This document shows, in pieces, positions 52,701 through 62,490 of a stretch of 64,000 nucleotides of DNA (position 1 is the stretch's first letter; every line of letters starts with the position of its first letter). Position numbers and translations under genes: made by a program. Where the stretch lies: positions 237,734,292 to 237,798,291 of the forward strand of contig CM042687.1 of the NCBI GenBank assembly GCA_023614405.1, in the 5' to 3' direction. A model generated the notes under the pieces. That model saw only the letters and a list, made by a program, of their open reading frames with translations. It had not been told where the DNA came from and ran no database searches. The DNA is from Avena insularis (Eukaryota; Streptophyta; Magnoliopsida; Poales; Poaceae).

Positions 52701-53435
52701 TCATGATCATAGACAACGCCACTAATGTTTTGCCTCCAATAAAATGATTAGTAATTAGCCTTATCGACTATACACCTGCTTAACTAAAATTGCCACCGTG
52801 TGTGTTCTGTAAGAGGACTTCCTCGACTGGTCTTCGAGGGGGAAATCTTCGGATGGGTTATGTTTGGTGTTATATTATTGTTACCGCATAGCGCTCTCTT
52901 ATCTCGCTCTAATAGCCGAAGTTGTAACGTGTCTCTATAAGTTAGATAGTGAAGCTTTGCTGCCGCTGATCCCACCATACCTATGTAGGCGAGGACCGCT
53001 GAATTCTAGTCTCGCCGTGTACTGGCCTCAGTACTGACCGCTCTCTTTCTGTTTTCCTTTGCCCTTTGTCGGCACCCCTTTGGCTTGACAGGTATGTGAT
53101 TGACGACGTTAGCAAGGTTACCCTTCCGTCTTGGCCTGGGCAGTGTTGGACACCGCTTGGTTATTCTCCAGGACTCTTAGTCCCATTTGGATCTTGTCCG
53201 TACTCGGATACTATTTTGCTTTCTTTCTGAGTTGTATCCTCGTATCGTATATTTTGTATTCTTGACTCGTTGACTCGTTGTTGTATATATAAGTTCTTGT
53301 GGACTCTGTTGTAAACTACTGTGATGTAACTACTTTTATTCAAATCCCACCCACACGAAAGTGTCTGGTGGGCGTCTTTGAATCGCTTCTATGCGGGTTT
53401 TGGCGGGAAATGCTAAGATCTGCATAGACCCGATT
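49768..53435 (+). repeat. 3' LTR of element X (3668 bp, last 13 bases missing)
   Basis: Matches the split 5' LTR throughout, including the uninterrupted GTCGGCACCCCTTTGGC segment where Y inserted in the other copy. GC-rich block about 50030-51010. Similarity stops at GACCCGATT (53435), so the terminus TGGGGGCGTTACA is absent. Confidence 0.88.
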
Positions 53436-53475
53436 CGGTCAATTAATGATAAATGCGGTCAATTAATGATAAGAG
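53436..53475. repeat. 20-bp tandem duplication at the X / MULE junction
   Basis: CGGTCAATTAATGATAAATG is followed directly by CGGTCAATTAATGATAAGAG (17 bases shared). It lies exactly where the X LTR is truncated and looks like filler from break repair. The minus-strand reading of the second copy is MULE transposase (LLSLIDRI). Confidence 0.7.
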
Positions 53476-56039
53476 AGGGCTCTCTAGATACTAATGTACA
53501 AACTTCTAGATCTTCTTACTTGTTGAAGACCTCATAGTTGGTGTTCAGTAGAACATCACATTTGGGTAGTTCACTCTAAAAATCCCTAACCCAAGTTTTT
53601 GGTTCCAACTCATCCAGCCAAGCATGAGCTTCTGGATGTAGAACTGGCATACCTTCCATGTTTGCTTCAAACCTTGTGACTCCGGATGGTAATGGGTACC
53701 CATCAGCCATGAACCCACCGGGTACACACATCAAATGGAGAAGGGTATGGCGGAAAAGAATACTCATGGGTCTGTTAATGGTAAAATTTCAGACCCACCA
53801 GGTCTAGCGGAGGTGGGTATGAAACCCATACCGATGAACCCATAGATACAGTTGTATTTACCTCATGACACATGGCCCTTTATGTCATACATTGTGCAAA
53901 CCCTAAAGTGCCTTCTGTTATTGACTTATTGTGCATTTTTTCTTGTGCTTGAGACTCTCTATTTGTGCTTGTGATAAAATTGTTTATGGTGAGTTGTGAA
54001 TTTGTGATTCTGTGATGACTAATGGATGATATACTTGCGAACTTATGAGTTTGGCGAGTATTTATACCTGCCAGGTCCCCGCAGTCCCGGGCCGATGGCG
54101 GGTTTGGTGGAAAATTGGACCCGACGATGGGGACATGGAGAGGTGTCAGGTGCAGGTATGGAGGTGCTAAACCCGTACCAAAAACCGGCGGGTCCCATAC
54201 CAACTTGTGATAGTGCTTCTTATTACTATCTTCCACAATTGTTCTTTAGAACATCTCCTCTGAATTGTTGTTGAAAATTCTGCATCAGGGAACACATGTT
54301 TGACATCATTGATAATGCCCTACAAGTAAAGAAGAACATCATGTGTTAGCAACACCTAGGTTTATTTAAATAACATGAAAATGAGATAGAGTAGAAACTA
54401 TAAACAAGCGTAGCGATTCACTTTCTGCTTATATGACATCAGAGTATATGTTATAGTGTTCATGATTCCAAGATCATGATTTAGAGTCTCTAGATACCAG
54501 GTCTAATTTTCTAATCTTCCACTTCAACTACAACAATTGCTAGTGGGAAATACAGTTGGTTTGATTCATACTATCAATTGTCAACAACTATCCTTTGTAT
54601 CTTATCTTGCTATGGCAGCCATCAACAAAGATAAGTAGTATGCTCCTTGAAGGAACCCCAGTTTGAAAGCTCGAAGGCTCATGTAGCATTTATTGAAACC
54701 TAGACTACTCATCAAGTGAAGGGAAGAAAGTACTTCTTGGATTGCTTCTTCTTAATTCATTGGCATAGTCCCAAAGTAGTTTGTATTGTGCTTCTTTAAT
54801 ACCGTATATGACCTTCAAAGTCAGCCTCCTAGCTCTCTAAAACTTTGATCTCTTTGGTGTCATGTTTCCATTCTTTTTTCACAATCATAAAAAAGTTCTT
54901 CATATTCATATCTTGGTCTGCCCTAAAGCTCTTCACATACCGATCTGCTAGGAAAGTTGTTGTGAAACCATGCACCTTAAATGTTTTACTGTAGTTGTGC
55001 ACACCATTAAAGTTCTTGTTACCGAAGCACTCGACCCTACTGTCATATGAGGCCCAAATATACCATTTGCAATCATCAACACATACAACTTTGACCCTCT
55101 TCCTATCATTCACTGGCAGTTTGAGATCCTTTCATTTTATGCAACTGTATGCAGTGATTGCTCTCCTCAGCATCTTCACTGACTCAAATAACATCCTATC
55201 CTGAAACTTTGGATCCTTCAAACTAGTTTCACTAAAAGTTTTTACCTTCATTGGCACATCATCTTCATATGACCTTAGGGTCAACAAGTCCTCTTCCTAA
55301 TCATACTCCTCTTTGTAAACCTTTTGTTTGCCTTTCTCCTTCTTGGATTCATCATATGAATCTACATTATCTTCAAATAAGACATCTTAAGCTTCACCGA
55401 TGTCAAAATCAGAAGTAACAATTTCTTTTGGATAAAATTATGAATCTTTATCCTCATGAACACCTTCCTTATATTCTTTCTCTCCAAGTTCTCATTCATA
55501 CACTTTAACAAATGTTGCTTTCCTCTTCCTCTACCTTGTTCTTGCACAAATACAATCCTGATCAACCAATGAATTCTATGGATATCAACATGTAATGGGG
55601 CACATGCTTCTTGTTCACTAGCATTCCCAACATGAACTTGGTGTACATGCTCCTCAAATTGACATCCCTTTGTTACTAATAACTGTTGGCAAATCAACCA
55701 CTCGAAAATCCACAACATCATCCACGTTTCTTGCCCTCAAACTCTCATCATGATCCAGATACAAAGATATGAAAACTTCCCAATTGACACAACTGTCAGC
55801 TTTTCTTGAGTGTCTACTTCATCTATGATATCTCTAAGTCCATTGGTACTAACTGATATCGCATATCCAATCTCCTCAATCATGTTTCCCAGCAATAGAG
55901 GTGACCATGTGACACTAGCTACATGATCATACCATATTATGCGACCATCAACATAACTCCTATCACTGCCACTTCCAAGAAAGTAACCACCATGAATTGA
56001 GAAATAATCGCTACCCCGACTTGCAATAATTGCATACAA
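53476..56039 (-). pseudogene. Mutator-like (MULE/MuDR) transposase, decayed, with hAT-like insertion
   Basis: Minus-strand order. PB1-like N-terminus (56039 on: HGGYFLGSGSDRSYVDGRI, IWYDHV, MIEEIGYAI). An acidic spacer. The MuDR DNA-binding domain at 55113-54829 (NDRKRVKVVCVDDCKWYIWA, CFGNKNFNGVHNYSKTFKV, VKSFRADQDMNMKNFFMIVK). Transposase core fragments: KLGFLQG, TWYLETLNHDLGI and DVKHVFPDAE. After the insertion at 53681-54203 come RFEANMEGMPVLHPEAHAWL and ELPKCDVLLN. Many stops and frameshifts. Terminal inverted repeats were not identified. Confidence 0.75.
53681..54203. mobile_element. hAT-like non-autonomous DNA element inside the MULE transposase
   Basis: Flanked by CTTGTGAC (53673-53680) and CTTGTGAT (54204-54211), an 8-bp duplication with one mismatch, as hAT elements make. 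Transposase similarity stops and resumes exactly at these points. Ends are imperfect inverted repeats (TGGTAATGGGTACCC on the left, TGGTATGGGACCC read inward from the right). The interior is rich in GGGTACCC/ACCCGC motifs, as in many grass hAT derivatives, and has no transposase. Confidence 0.65.
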
Positions 56040-56465
56040 CCATTATAATCCCCTCCTACAAAGGTTATATCTGTCGTGCAGTGTTCTACGAGAAAAGGAG
56101 AGGGGGGAGGGGGGAGGGGGGTGTTGAAAAATTCTGTTGGAGCGGCCGATGCAAGACACACAAGGCCTGACAAGTGGGCCCTGTACGTGCATGCCACATC
56201 ACCAAGTACTGGCGGTTACCGGACATGGTGACCTTCTCTTCGCGCTCTCGTCATCTTTGGTGACCAAAAACTCGTATCCTGGGCGTACAGTGACCGATCT
56301 GATCCCCACCGATAAGTACAAGTATGCTCCATTGAAGCTCGAAGTTTTGGCTTACAGTTTCTGGCCCGTGGATTACTGTCGGGTGATCTTCCTACTGGTT
56401 GGACTGTGCCACAAGAACTCTATTTCAGACAAGATCACCCCAAGGATTTTGATGATTAACTTGAT
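56040..56465. other. Unassigned segment between MULE and the TRM1 exon copy, with a G-tract cluster
   Basis: A run of three G6 blocks separated by single A (about 56102-56121) could form a G-quadruplex on the plus strand. The plus-strand 138-codon ORF through this segment has no recognisable family. It may include DNA that originally flanked the duplicated TRM1 exon. Confidence 0.4.
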
Positions 56466-56850
56466 AGTACGTCGGTTCAACGAGATCACGCCAATCAAGG
56501 TTCAGTGGCACATTCATCGTCACTTGACTTCTGACTCTTTGCTGGGAGCTTAACCCTTCTTCTGTTCAGTTCCTAGAGCAGGCTTGTCTACCTCCAAACT
56601 ATTCCCGTCGTCGTGGAGAATGACCCCGTTTACAACCTCGTGACTTTGTAGAGAAGTAGTATGTTTGTGTGTAATCATCCTCCCAGCCCCAACTTTCTGG
56701 CCCTAGCGCCGCTCAGGGTTGGGAACAAACCTCTTTTGATCTTCTTCGGTTGAGCGTTGCTTAGAGCAGCTACTGCTCTGGGTAACTTTGCCTGCATAAA
56801 ACACAGGGTGTACGGCAATCATGAATGCTATGAGTTTTCGCTTCAGTAAC
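56466..56850 (-). pseudogene. Decayed second copy of the last TRM1 exon
   Basis: Aligns base by base with 60247-60610. 56791-56558 corresponds to the TRM1 exon at 60557-60276, including the splice acceptor (TGCAG), about 50 bp of intron and part of the 3' UTR. The minus-strand reading starts AKLPRAVAALSNAQPKKIKR and then frameshifts and hits stops, so it is non-coding. DAD1 lies between the two copies. Confidence 0.75.
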
Positions 56851-57431
56851 GTTTCCCCCACGATACAAAAAACTAAAGGATTATTCTTTAGTTCATCCCA
56901 CGAAGTCCGAACTGCACCAAATCATCAAGTGGATGATTATGATAATTTTCCTAGGATGAAAGAAGGGTCTCATGGTTATGAGTTTCTGAGAAGACCTCTG
57001 ATCCTGCTACAAGAAAGATAAACAAGAGGAAGCCCTCTTTCTGAAAAGATGGAACATGCATCTGCAAACCAAAAGTAAACACTGACTGTGACTCCTCAAA
57101 TGAAAGGAAAAAGAGCAAATGCTCCATACAGTCTTATACCAGATACTGAATTCATGGTTCATCACATCAAAAGTGCATCAGCCATCAGGGCAATCAAATT
57201 TTTTTTTAATCAACTTCAACAGTAAAGAAAAATGATAAAACTGAGTGATCTTTCCAGTCTTCACCCCCTTGAAAGAAAGCAAGTTTCTCATGTTCTTACA
57301 TTGTTAACTCTAAATCCATCAAACTGTTATAGTTCATAGAGGAACTTTCGGATTACATAGATAGTGTGTGATACCATATGAATATCTCAAACACTAGGAC
57401 AGTACATCTTAATAACTTGTAGGGAAGTTTC
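56851..57431 (-). other. 3' flank of DAD1
   Basis: Immediately downstream of the DAD1 stop on the minus strand; the first few hundred bases presumably form the 3' UTR. No other coding sequence is supported. The limit of the UTR cannot be set from sequence alone. Confidence 0.4.
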
Positions 57432-58586
57432 TTATCCGAGGAAGTTCATGATCACAAGGTGAAGGACAAGATTGCACAGGACAAAATCTGCAAAGGCCCT
57501 TTCTGGAGGAAGATCCTACAGATAATGTTTTGACAAACCATGTTATGCTGGAATCCGAAGACGAGACAATTGCAGCAACACAAACAGTGAACATAGAGTT
57601 ACCTTAAATTCCTTGTTGTCCTTGTTGACTTGAATACGGAGGCACACTGCAAAAAAGTAGACAGTTATATATAATGCAGCCAAGGGCTCAAAAGGAAGGG
57701 TAACCAGGATTTGAGAGGGGGTAAGAAATTCCTACCAGCAAGCACTGCAGTTCCTATGCACGACAAGACACCAGAGAGGAAAGAGTTGAAGGGAAATGTC
57801 CCAACTATTCCCATGTAAACAACCTGGTTTGCCACAACAATAGGGATCATTTCAATAGTTTGTAAATGGATCGGCATTTTGGTAACTGCGAACATAAGAC
57901 TTATGACTTGAGTAAGCTGAACACAAGGCTAATGCTTAGTCAGCAAGCACAAGTGCTTACAGGAAACTTGCACTGAACCTAAGAATCTAGCTAGGACACA
58001 CTATATCCTTCTAGAAAAGCATGGCGAACACTTTTATCTATCAGATCAAATTTTGAGGGGCATCCAGTTGCCTAGCAATCCATGGCATTTACACCTACAC
58101 GAATTTGGTTGTCAGATGGCTTATGTAGTAGGTACAGCAGATTAATGCAAGTTGATACCCTGCACCTATTCGGAAATGACAAATGTGACATAATAAGCAA
58201 ACATTGTATCACCCTTCCTAAATCTTCATGCTGTACTAGAGCAAACCATTTCATAATATCAAAATCCACTCCGTATCATTGTTTTCTTGAATAATCAAGT
58301 TGTTCAAGTAAGATTTCAACTTCATCCTAAATCATATATCCTTGGCAATACCAAAAGCGACGAAAGTTACCTGAACAAGGGCAGTAGCCACAGCGAAAAT
58401 CACATACAGGTCAATGATCTGCAGACATATGAGAATAGGATCAGCGATCGACTAGTCGAGAATGGCCACAGGTCGTTAACACATAAGATAGAGAACGGTG
58501 AGTACCTTGAGGTTTGTGGGCGTGGCGGCATAGGCCTTGTTTAGGGACTGGATCAGGAGCTTGGCATCCCCCGCGGCCTTCGGCAT
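57432..58586 (-). CDS. DAD1: DAD1, oligosaccharyltransferase small subunit (five coding exons)
   Basis: Coding exons on the minus strand: 58586-58506, 58418-58371, 57823-57736, 57646-57603 and 57515-57432. All introns are GT-AG and phases match, giving 114 codons plus TAA. Readable blocks: MPKAAGDAKLLIQSLNKAYA (exon 1), LYVIFAVATALVQ (exon 2), MGIVGTFPFNSFLSGVLSC (exon 3), CLRIQVNKDNKEFK (exon 4) and AFADFVLCNLVLHLVIMNFL (exon 5). Length and residues are those of plant DAD1/Ost2, a three-helix ER membrane protein of the oligosaccharyltransferase complex that N-glycosylates nascent proteins; its loss is linked to cell death. No disabling change was seen. Confidence 0.96.
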
Positions 58587-59118
58587 CGTCGCAAACCTTG
58601 CGCCGTCAGACCTCTTTGAGCCAGCTAGTAAGGAAAAAAAAATCAAAACGTAGCAGCTGACATGCGTACATCTGAAAATGAAAGTGGACTGAAAGTCTGA
58701 AACAATAGAATAATTGTGTATGCTGAAACTGATCCGGGAGGAGAGATGGTGGACGGCCAGGAGCGGAGGATAGCGCCGGCGAGTAGTCGACGGAGAGGGG
58801 ATCTGGAGAAGTGGCAGTACCTCAAGCAGGGAAGGTAGTCGAGAGGGGGACGGGGGATTGGAGCCTCCACCGCAACCAGCGCTGCCGCTCAACTCGACGG
58901 AGGAGGTGGAAGGGATCGAGGGATCGCTCTTGCTCGAGCCGTCGCCGGGTAACACGATCTGTTTACGGCCGGGGGTACTCGTTTGCGGAATGGGCCGTGA
59001 CTTGAGAGCTCATTTGTTTTGCAAATGCCGAGGCGAGGTCCATAAAAAAAAGATGCGCTAGCTGAAAAAAAAAAGGTAAACAATGTTCCATCGTTGCAGC
59101 GGGTGAAAAAAAATCTGG
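58587..59118 (-). promoter_or_regulatory. DAD1 5' UTR with probable leader intron, and promoter
   Basis: Upstream of the DAD1 ATG the minus strand shows an acceptor (TTACTAG at 58627-58625) and, 196 bp further up, a donor (GAG|GTACTG at 58821/58820). A leader intron at 58820-58625 is therefore likely, with a C/T-rich leader exon from about 58950. Beyond this is GC-rich sequence that would hold the promoter. No clear TATA box was identified. The LINE fragment lies just upstream. Confidence 0.5.
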
Positions 59119-59130
59119 AAGTCACTGTTT

Positions 59131-60042
59131 TATTTATTTTTGACATAACCACACCTCTTTATTCGTTGGAAATAGAAATTACATCATTAACTAGAAGAGT
59201 TACAATAGAGCCTAGGCTCATCTAACCAGACTTGTTGGTCAGATTCCCGAGCTATCCTATCTAATTCACGAGCTGCCGAGTTTGTTTCATGAAAATTATA
59301 TTCAAACTTAACCCTTAGAAATTCGGATGCCAGGTGATAGCAGTCATAAAAAATTGCAGCTGAAGCTCCATTAGAGTAGCCTCCATCATTCATTGCTTGG
59401 ACCACATTGAGACCGTCAGAGCAGCATATAACTCTGTTGCATCCCACAGTTTGAACCAAAATTAAACCTTGTTTCAAGGCATGTACCTCGGCCGACAATA
59501 CGTCGTAGACAGACTCCAGCTTGTTGCTCGCGGCAACAAATTTTTTAAAACAGTCACGGATTACTGCACGTGTAGTGCCACAGAAAATGTCCGCATCAAA
59601 CGCATCAACATTGAGTTTTACAAAACTTTGCAAAGGCTTTGTCTAACCATTTCTTCGCAGCTTCGGTTTAGAAGAATGGGCAGCAGTAAAATTGGAGTAT
59701 AATGCTCCAATAGCAATGGCCATACCTGCTGGGTCCTTCACCTTTTCACCATCAGTAGCTTGCCGTCACTCCCACCAGAGGTACCAACTGGTGATCACGA
59801 CTAGTTCATGTATGCATGACTATCAGAAGTACCAACTGGTGATCATGACTAGTTCAGGTATACTTGACTATCCCAGGATCGATGGGGAAGTGATGAGGGC
59901 TAGGTATACTTGACTATCCCAGGATCGATGGGAAAGTGATGAGGGCATTGGGCGCTGACTTTGACCCTGTTTGCCAGTGCCGCTTGGCATGGTATTTTTT
60001 CCTGCATAATTCGCCAAAGATAAACTTTTACCTTGGATGTCA
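59131..60042 (-). mobile_element. 5'-truncated LINE between DAD1 and TRM1
   Basis: Flanked by a perfect 12-bp target duplication, AAGTCACTGTTT at 59119-59130 and 60043-60054. On the minus strand it begins with a zf-RVT-like region (VKVYLWRIMQEKIPCQAALA) and includes an RNase H-like domain at about 59630-59187 (VKLNVDAFD, TTRAVIRDCF, SAEVHALKQGL, NSAARELDRIARES). It ends in an A/T-rich tail (AAAATAAATAA) at the duplication. It is decayed and has no start codon of its own. It lies in the TRM1-DAD1 intergenic space. Confidence 0.8.
59781..59946. repeat. Two successive tandem duplications inside the LINE fragment
   Basis: GTACCAACTGGTGATCA begins copies at 59781 and 59829 (period 48). AGGTATACTTGACTATCCCA begins copies at 59856 and 59902 (period 46, nearly identical). 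Two copies each, so they are simple duplications and not a satellite. Confidence 0.85.
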
Positions 60043-60275
60043 AAGTCACTGTTTGTTTCATGGATGGACAACAAAAGAACATACTCATGTGTGGTTAGTC
60101 TCAGTTTGTTTCATTTCTTTAATAAGCAAGTAAAAGCCAGTTGCTTCAATACGTTTCCTGATTAAAAAAATCACTTCAAGAAATTGCAATCCTACTGAAC
60201 TGATACAACAGCATGAAGCCTACAGATTTTGATGGTAACTTCATAGGAGTACGTCACTTTGACAAGACCACGATA

Positions 60276-62413
60276 TCACTGTTCAGTGACACATTCATCA
60301 TCGCTGGACTTCTCTTCAGTCCTACTGACCCCTTCTTCAGTTCCTGGAGCAAGCTTGTCAACCACCAAACCATTCCCGTCTTCATGGCGAATGACCCCGT
60401 TTACAGCCTCGTGGCCTAATAGAGAAGCATGTTTGCTTGTGATCGTCCTCCCACCGCGAATTTTCGGACCCCAGTAACGCTGAGGGTTGGGAAGAAACCG
60501 ATTGATCTTCTTTGCTTGAGCATTGCTGACAGCAGCTACTGCTCTGGAGAAGTTTGCCTGCATAACCACAGGGTAATACGACAACCATCAATGCTAGTAC
60601 AACTTTTTTCCAATCAGGCAGAGAATGCATAATAGAAGCAAGAATATATGGGCATGAAAAACCCATACTTCCAGTTTAGGAGATTTTGAAAGGATCATTG
60701 TTCCAGCAGAGTCTTGTGGCTGTTCCTTGATAGGATGTATCCTCACCTGTGTAGAAGAACTGCAGTATTAGATCGAAAGAAGACTATCCACTCCATCCAG
60801 TAAGACAACAAAAAGGAATCTAGACCTGCAGTCATCAGACTGCCACAAGGAAAAGAGTTTAATGAGATATACCCAGCAGCGTATGATGTCCCAGATAACA
60901 TCCCAAGGGGCATCAGATTTTAGTCCTAGTGGGTTCACATGGGTACTAGAGATACGATACCCAGCATTGAGAACTGCAGAGCGGAAAACAGCCGCAGATA
61001 GGGGAGTGCACTTGACAGTTCCAGTAATGTTATGTTGACTGAAAAAAAGTTGTACATCGTGTAACTCCTGCATCACACGAATAACATAGATTGAAAGTAC
61101 GTAAGGGTGGGAAGAAGTGAGAAACATCTTCCATGGTATGTATTATCCAGCATCCCGACATTATATGAATGAATGGACCAGTGGAACAATCATGCTGGCA
61201 ATGAGGACTAAGAAAGATAATTTCAATTGACTAAGTGGATACTTCTAAAAGTGCATTCATAGTTTTGTTAACAAAGCATGTGGTGGGGAGCTTAAAAGAG
61301 CCGCAGATGAATAATCATCATTTTTCATAGAATTCAAGATATAATTCATCTTAAAGAAAGTTAAAATAATAACCCATTTAGAATCTTAACAGACAATCTT
61401 TCCACATGCTCAGCTTCAGTAACAAGAAAGTAATAGCAATACCTCAGATACAGTAGTCAGAACTGAAGTAATCTTATTGTACGCAGGATACCTATCCTTC
61501 ATTGCTTTGACACCTGCTAATGTAGAAAGAACCCAGTCTTGATCATGTATAGGAGCAGACCATATTGGGCCACCTACATTAAATTTCTTCCCACAATCGC
61601 TACACACTTGAGGAACAACAGGACCAATACCAGGTGCATACTTCACACTCTTACCCTTCACATCCCCCAGAAAAGTGAAACAGAGAAAGGCCCTCAATCA
61701 ATGGTCAACCTATCTATAGTTATTGAAAGATAATTTTGAGATTATATAAATGGTAAACCAAAAGTGTACCTTGGTAACAGTTCTCCCAAGACATTGAAGA
61801 TGGAAAGAATCACACCCGACACACTGATATACATAGGAAAGCTTAAGAGGAGCATTCTTTATTTCACTTGCCGAACTGCACATGAAGTTTGGAAATTAGA
61901 CACACCACAATAAAATCAATGCATGTAATCTTATTGAAAAGGAATGAGAATAACAGTATAGAAGAAGGAACTCACGTAAATACTCGAACGAAAACACGGA
62001 TATAGAAATCCATAGACACGGAGAGAACTGGGACAATAAAACGCTTATACCTATTTGCATGGCTCTGTGTCAACAAGGGAATATAATAGGAGATAAGGTA
62101 TCTCAAAACTCAGAAACCAACAGCCGCAAAGTTCCACATCATATGCTAGAAAACTAGTGAGTGCTTTACTAGGATCTGTTAACATAATAGGTTATCACAT
62201 TAGATCCAATTAGCGTCGAAGTGAAGATATCATCTAAAAATAACATAATATTATTTTTACTGAGTAATGAAATCATTAAATGAGATCAACTTGGACAAAT
62301 ACCATATCACAATAGTAACCAACTAACAATTGTTGTATACCTCAATGCATGCAAGGAGGATTCTCAGAGCCATTTCATGGCAATACTTGCCTTTAACTGG
62401 GTAGGAACCATAT
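60276..62413 (-). CDS. TRM1: TRM1, tRNA (guanine26-N2)-dimethyltransferase, 3' part (seven exons)
   Basis: Minus-strand exons 62413-62341, 62064-61976, 61875-61770, 61655-61443, 61067-60873, 60746-60669 and 60557-60276 (stop TGA) encode 344 residues with consistent phases and GT-AG introns. Blocks: [38 protein letters not shown], a four-Cys zinc site (CVGC in 61875-61770, CSDC in 61655-61443), [35 protein letters not shown] and [20 protein letters not shown]. The enzyme dimethylates G26 of tRNAs using S-adenosylmethionine. The catalytic N-terminal exons lie beyond the right edge. All visible exons are intact. Confidence 0.93.
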
Positions 62414-62490
62414 CTGCAAGACATAACTGATGATCAGAAAATCGATAGTTGGCCCAAATTTCATCTTGGAACTAGTAAAATGGTTCTTAT

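Larger units (their letters stand above)
31732..53435 (+). mobile_element. Element X: LARD-like non-autonomous LTR element with 3.5-3.7 kb LTRs and a 784-bp core
   Basis: LTR copies start TGTAATGCCCC at 31732 and at 49768. A perfect PBS follows the 5' LTR at 48986. The 5' LTR is split by element Y (34899-48606). The internal region 48984-49767 has no gag or pol. The first about 240 bp of the two LTRs differ at roughly 4% by eye, against about 3% for Y's LTRs; this agrees with Y being the later insertion. The 3' LTR lacks its last 13 bases and no target duplication is found. Confidence 0.85.

Noticed and set aside
56137..56553. Plus-strand ORF of 138 codons
   Set aside because: No recognisable domain; its right part is antisense to the TRM1 exon copy and the left part is unassigned sequence.
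59187..59633. RNase H-like ORF as a stand-alone gene
   Set aside because: No ATG at the start of the frame; it continues from LINE sequence and is bounded by LINE target duplications.
59781..59946. Possible CRISPR-like or satellite array
   Set aside because: Only two copies of each of two units, adjacent without spacers, in a eukaryotic LINE fragment.
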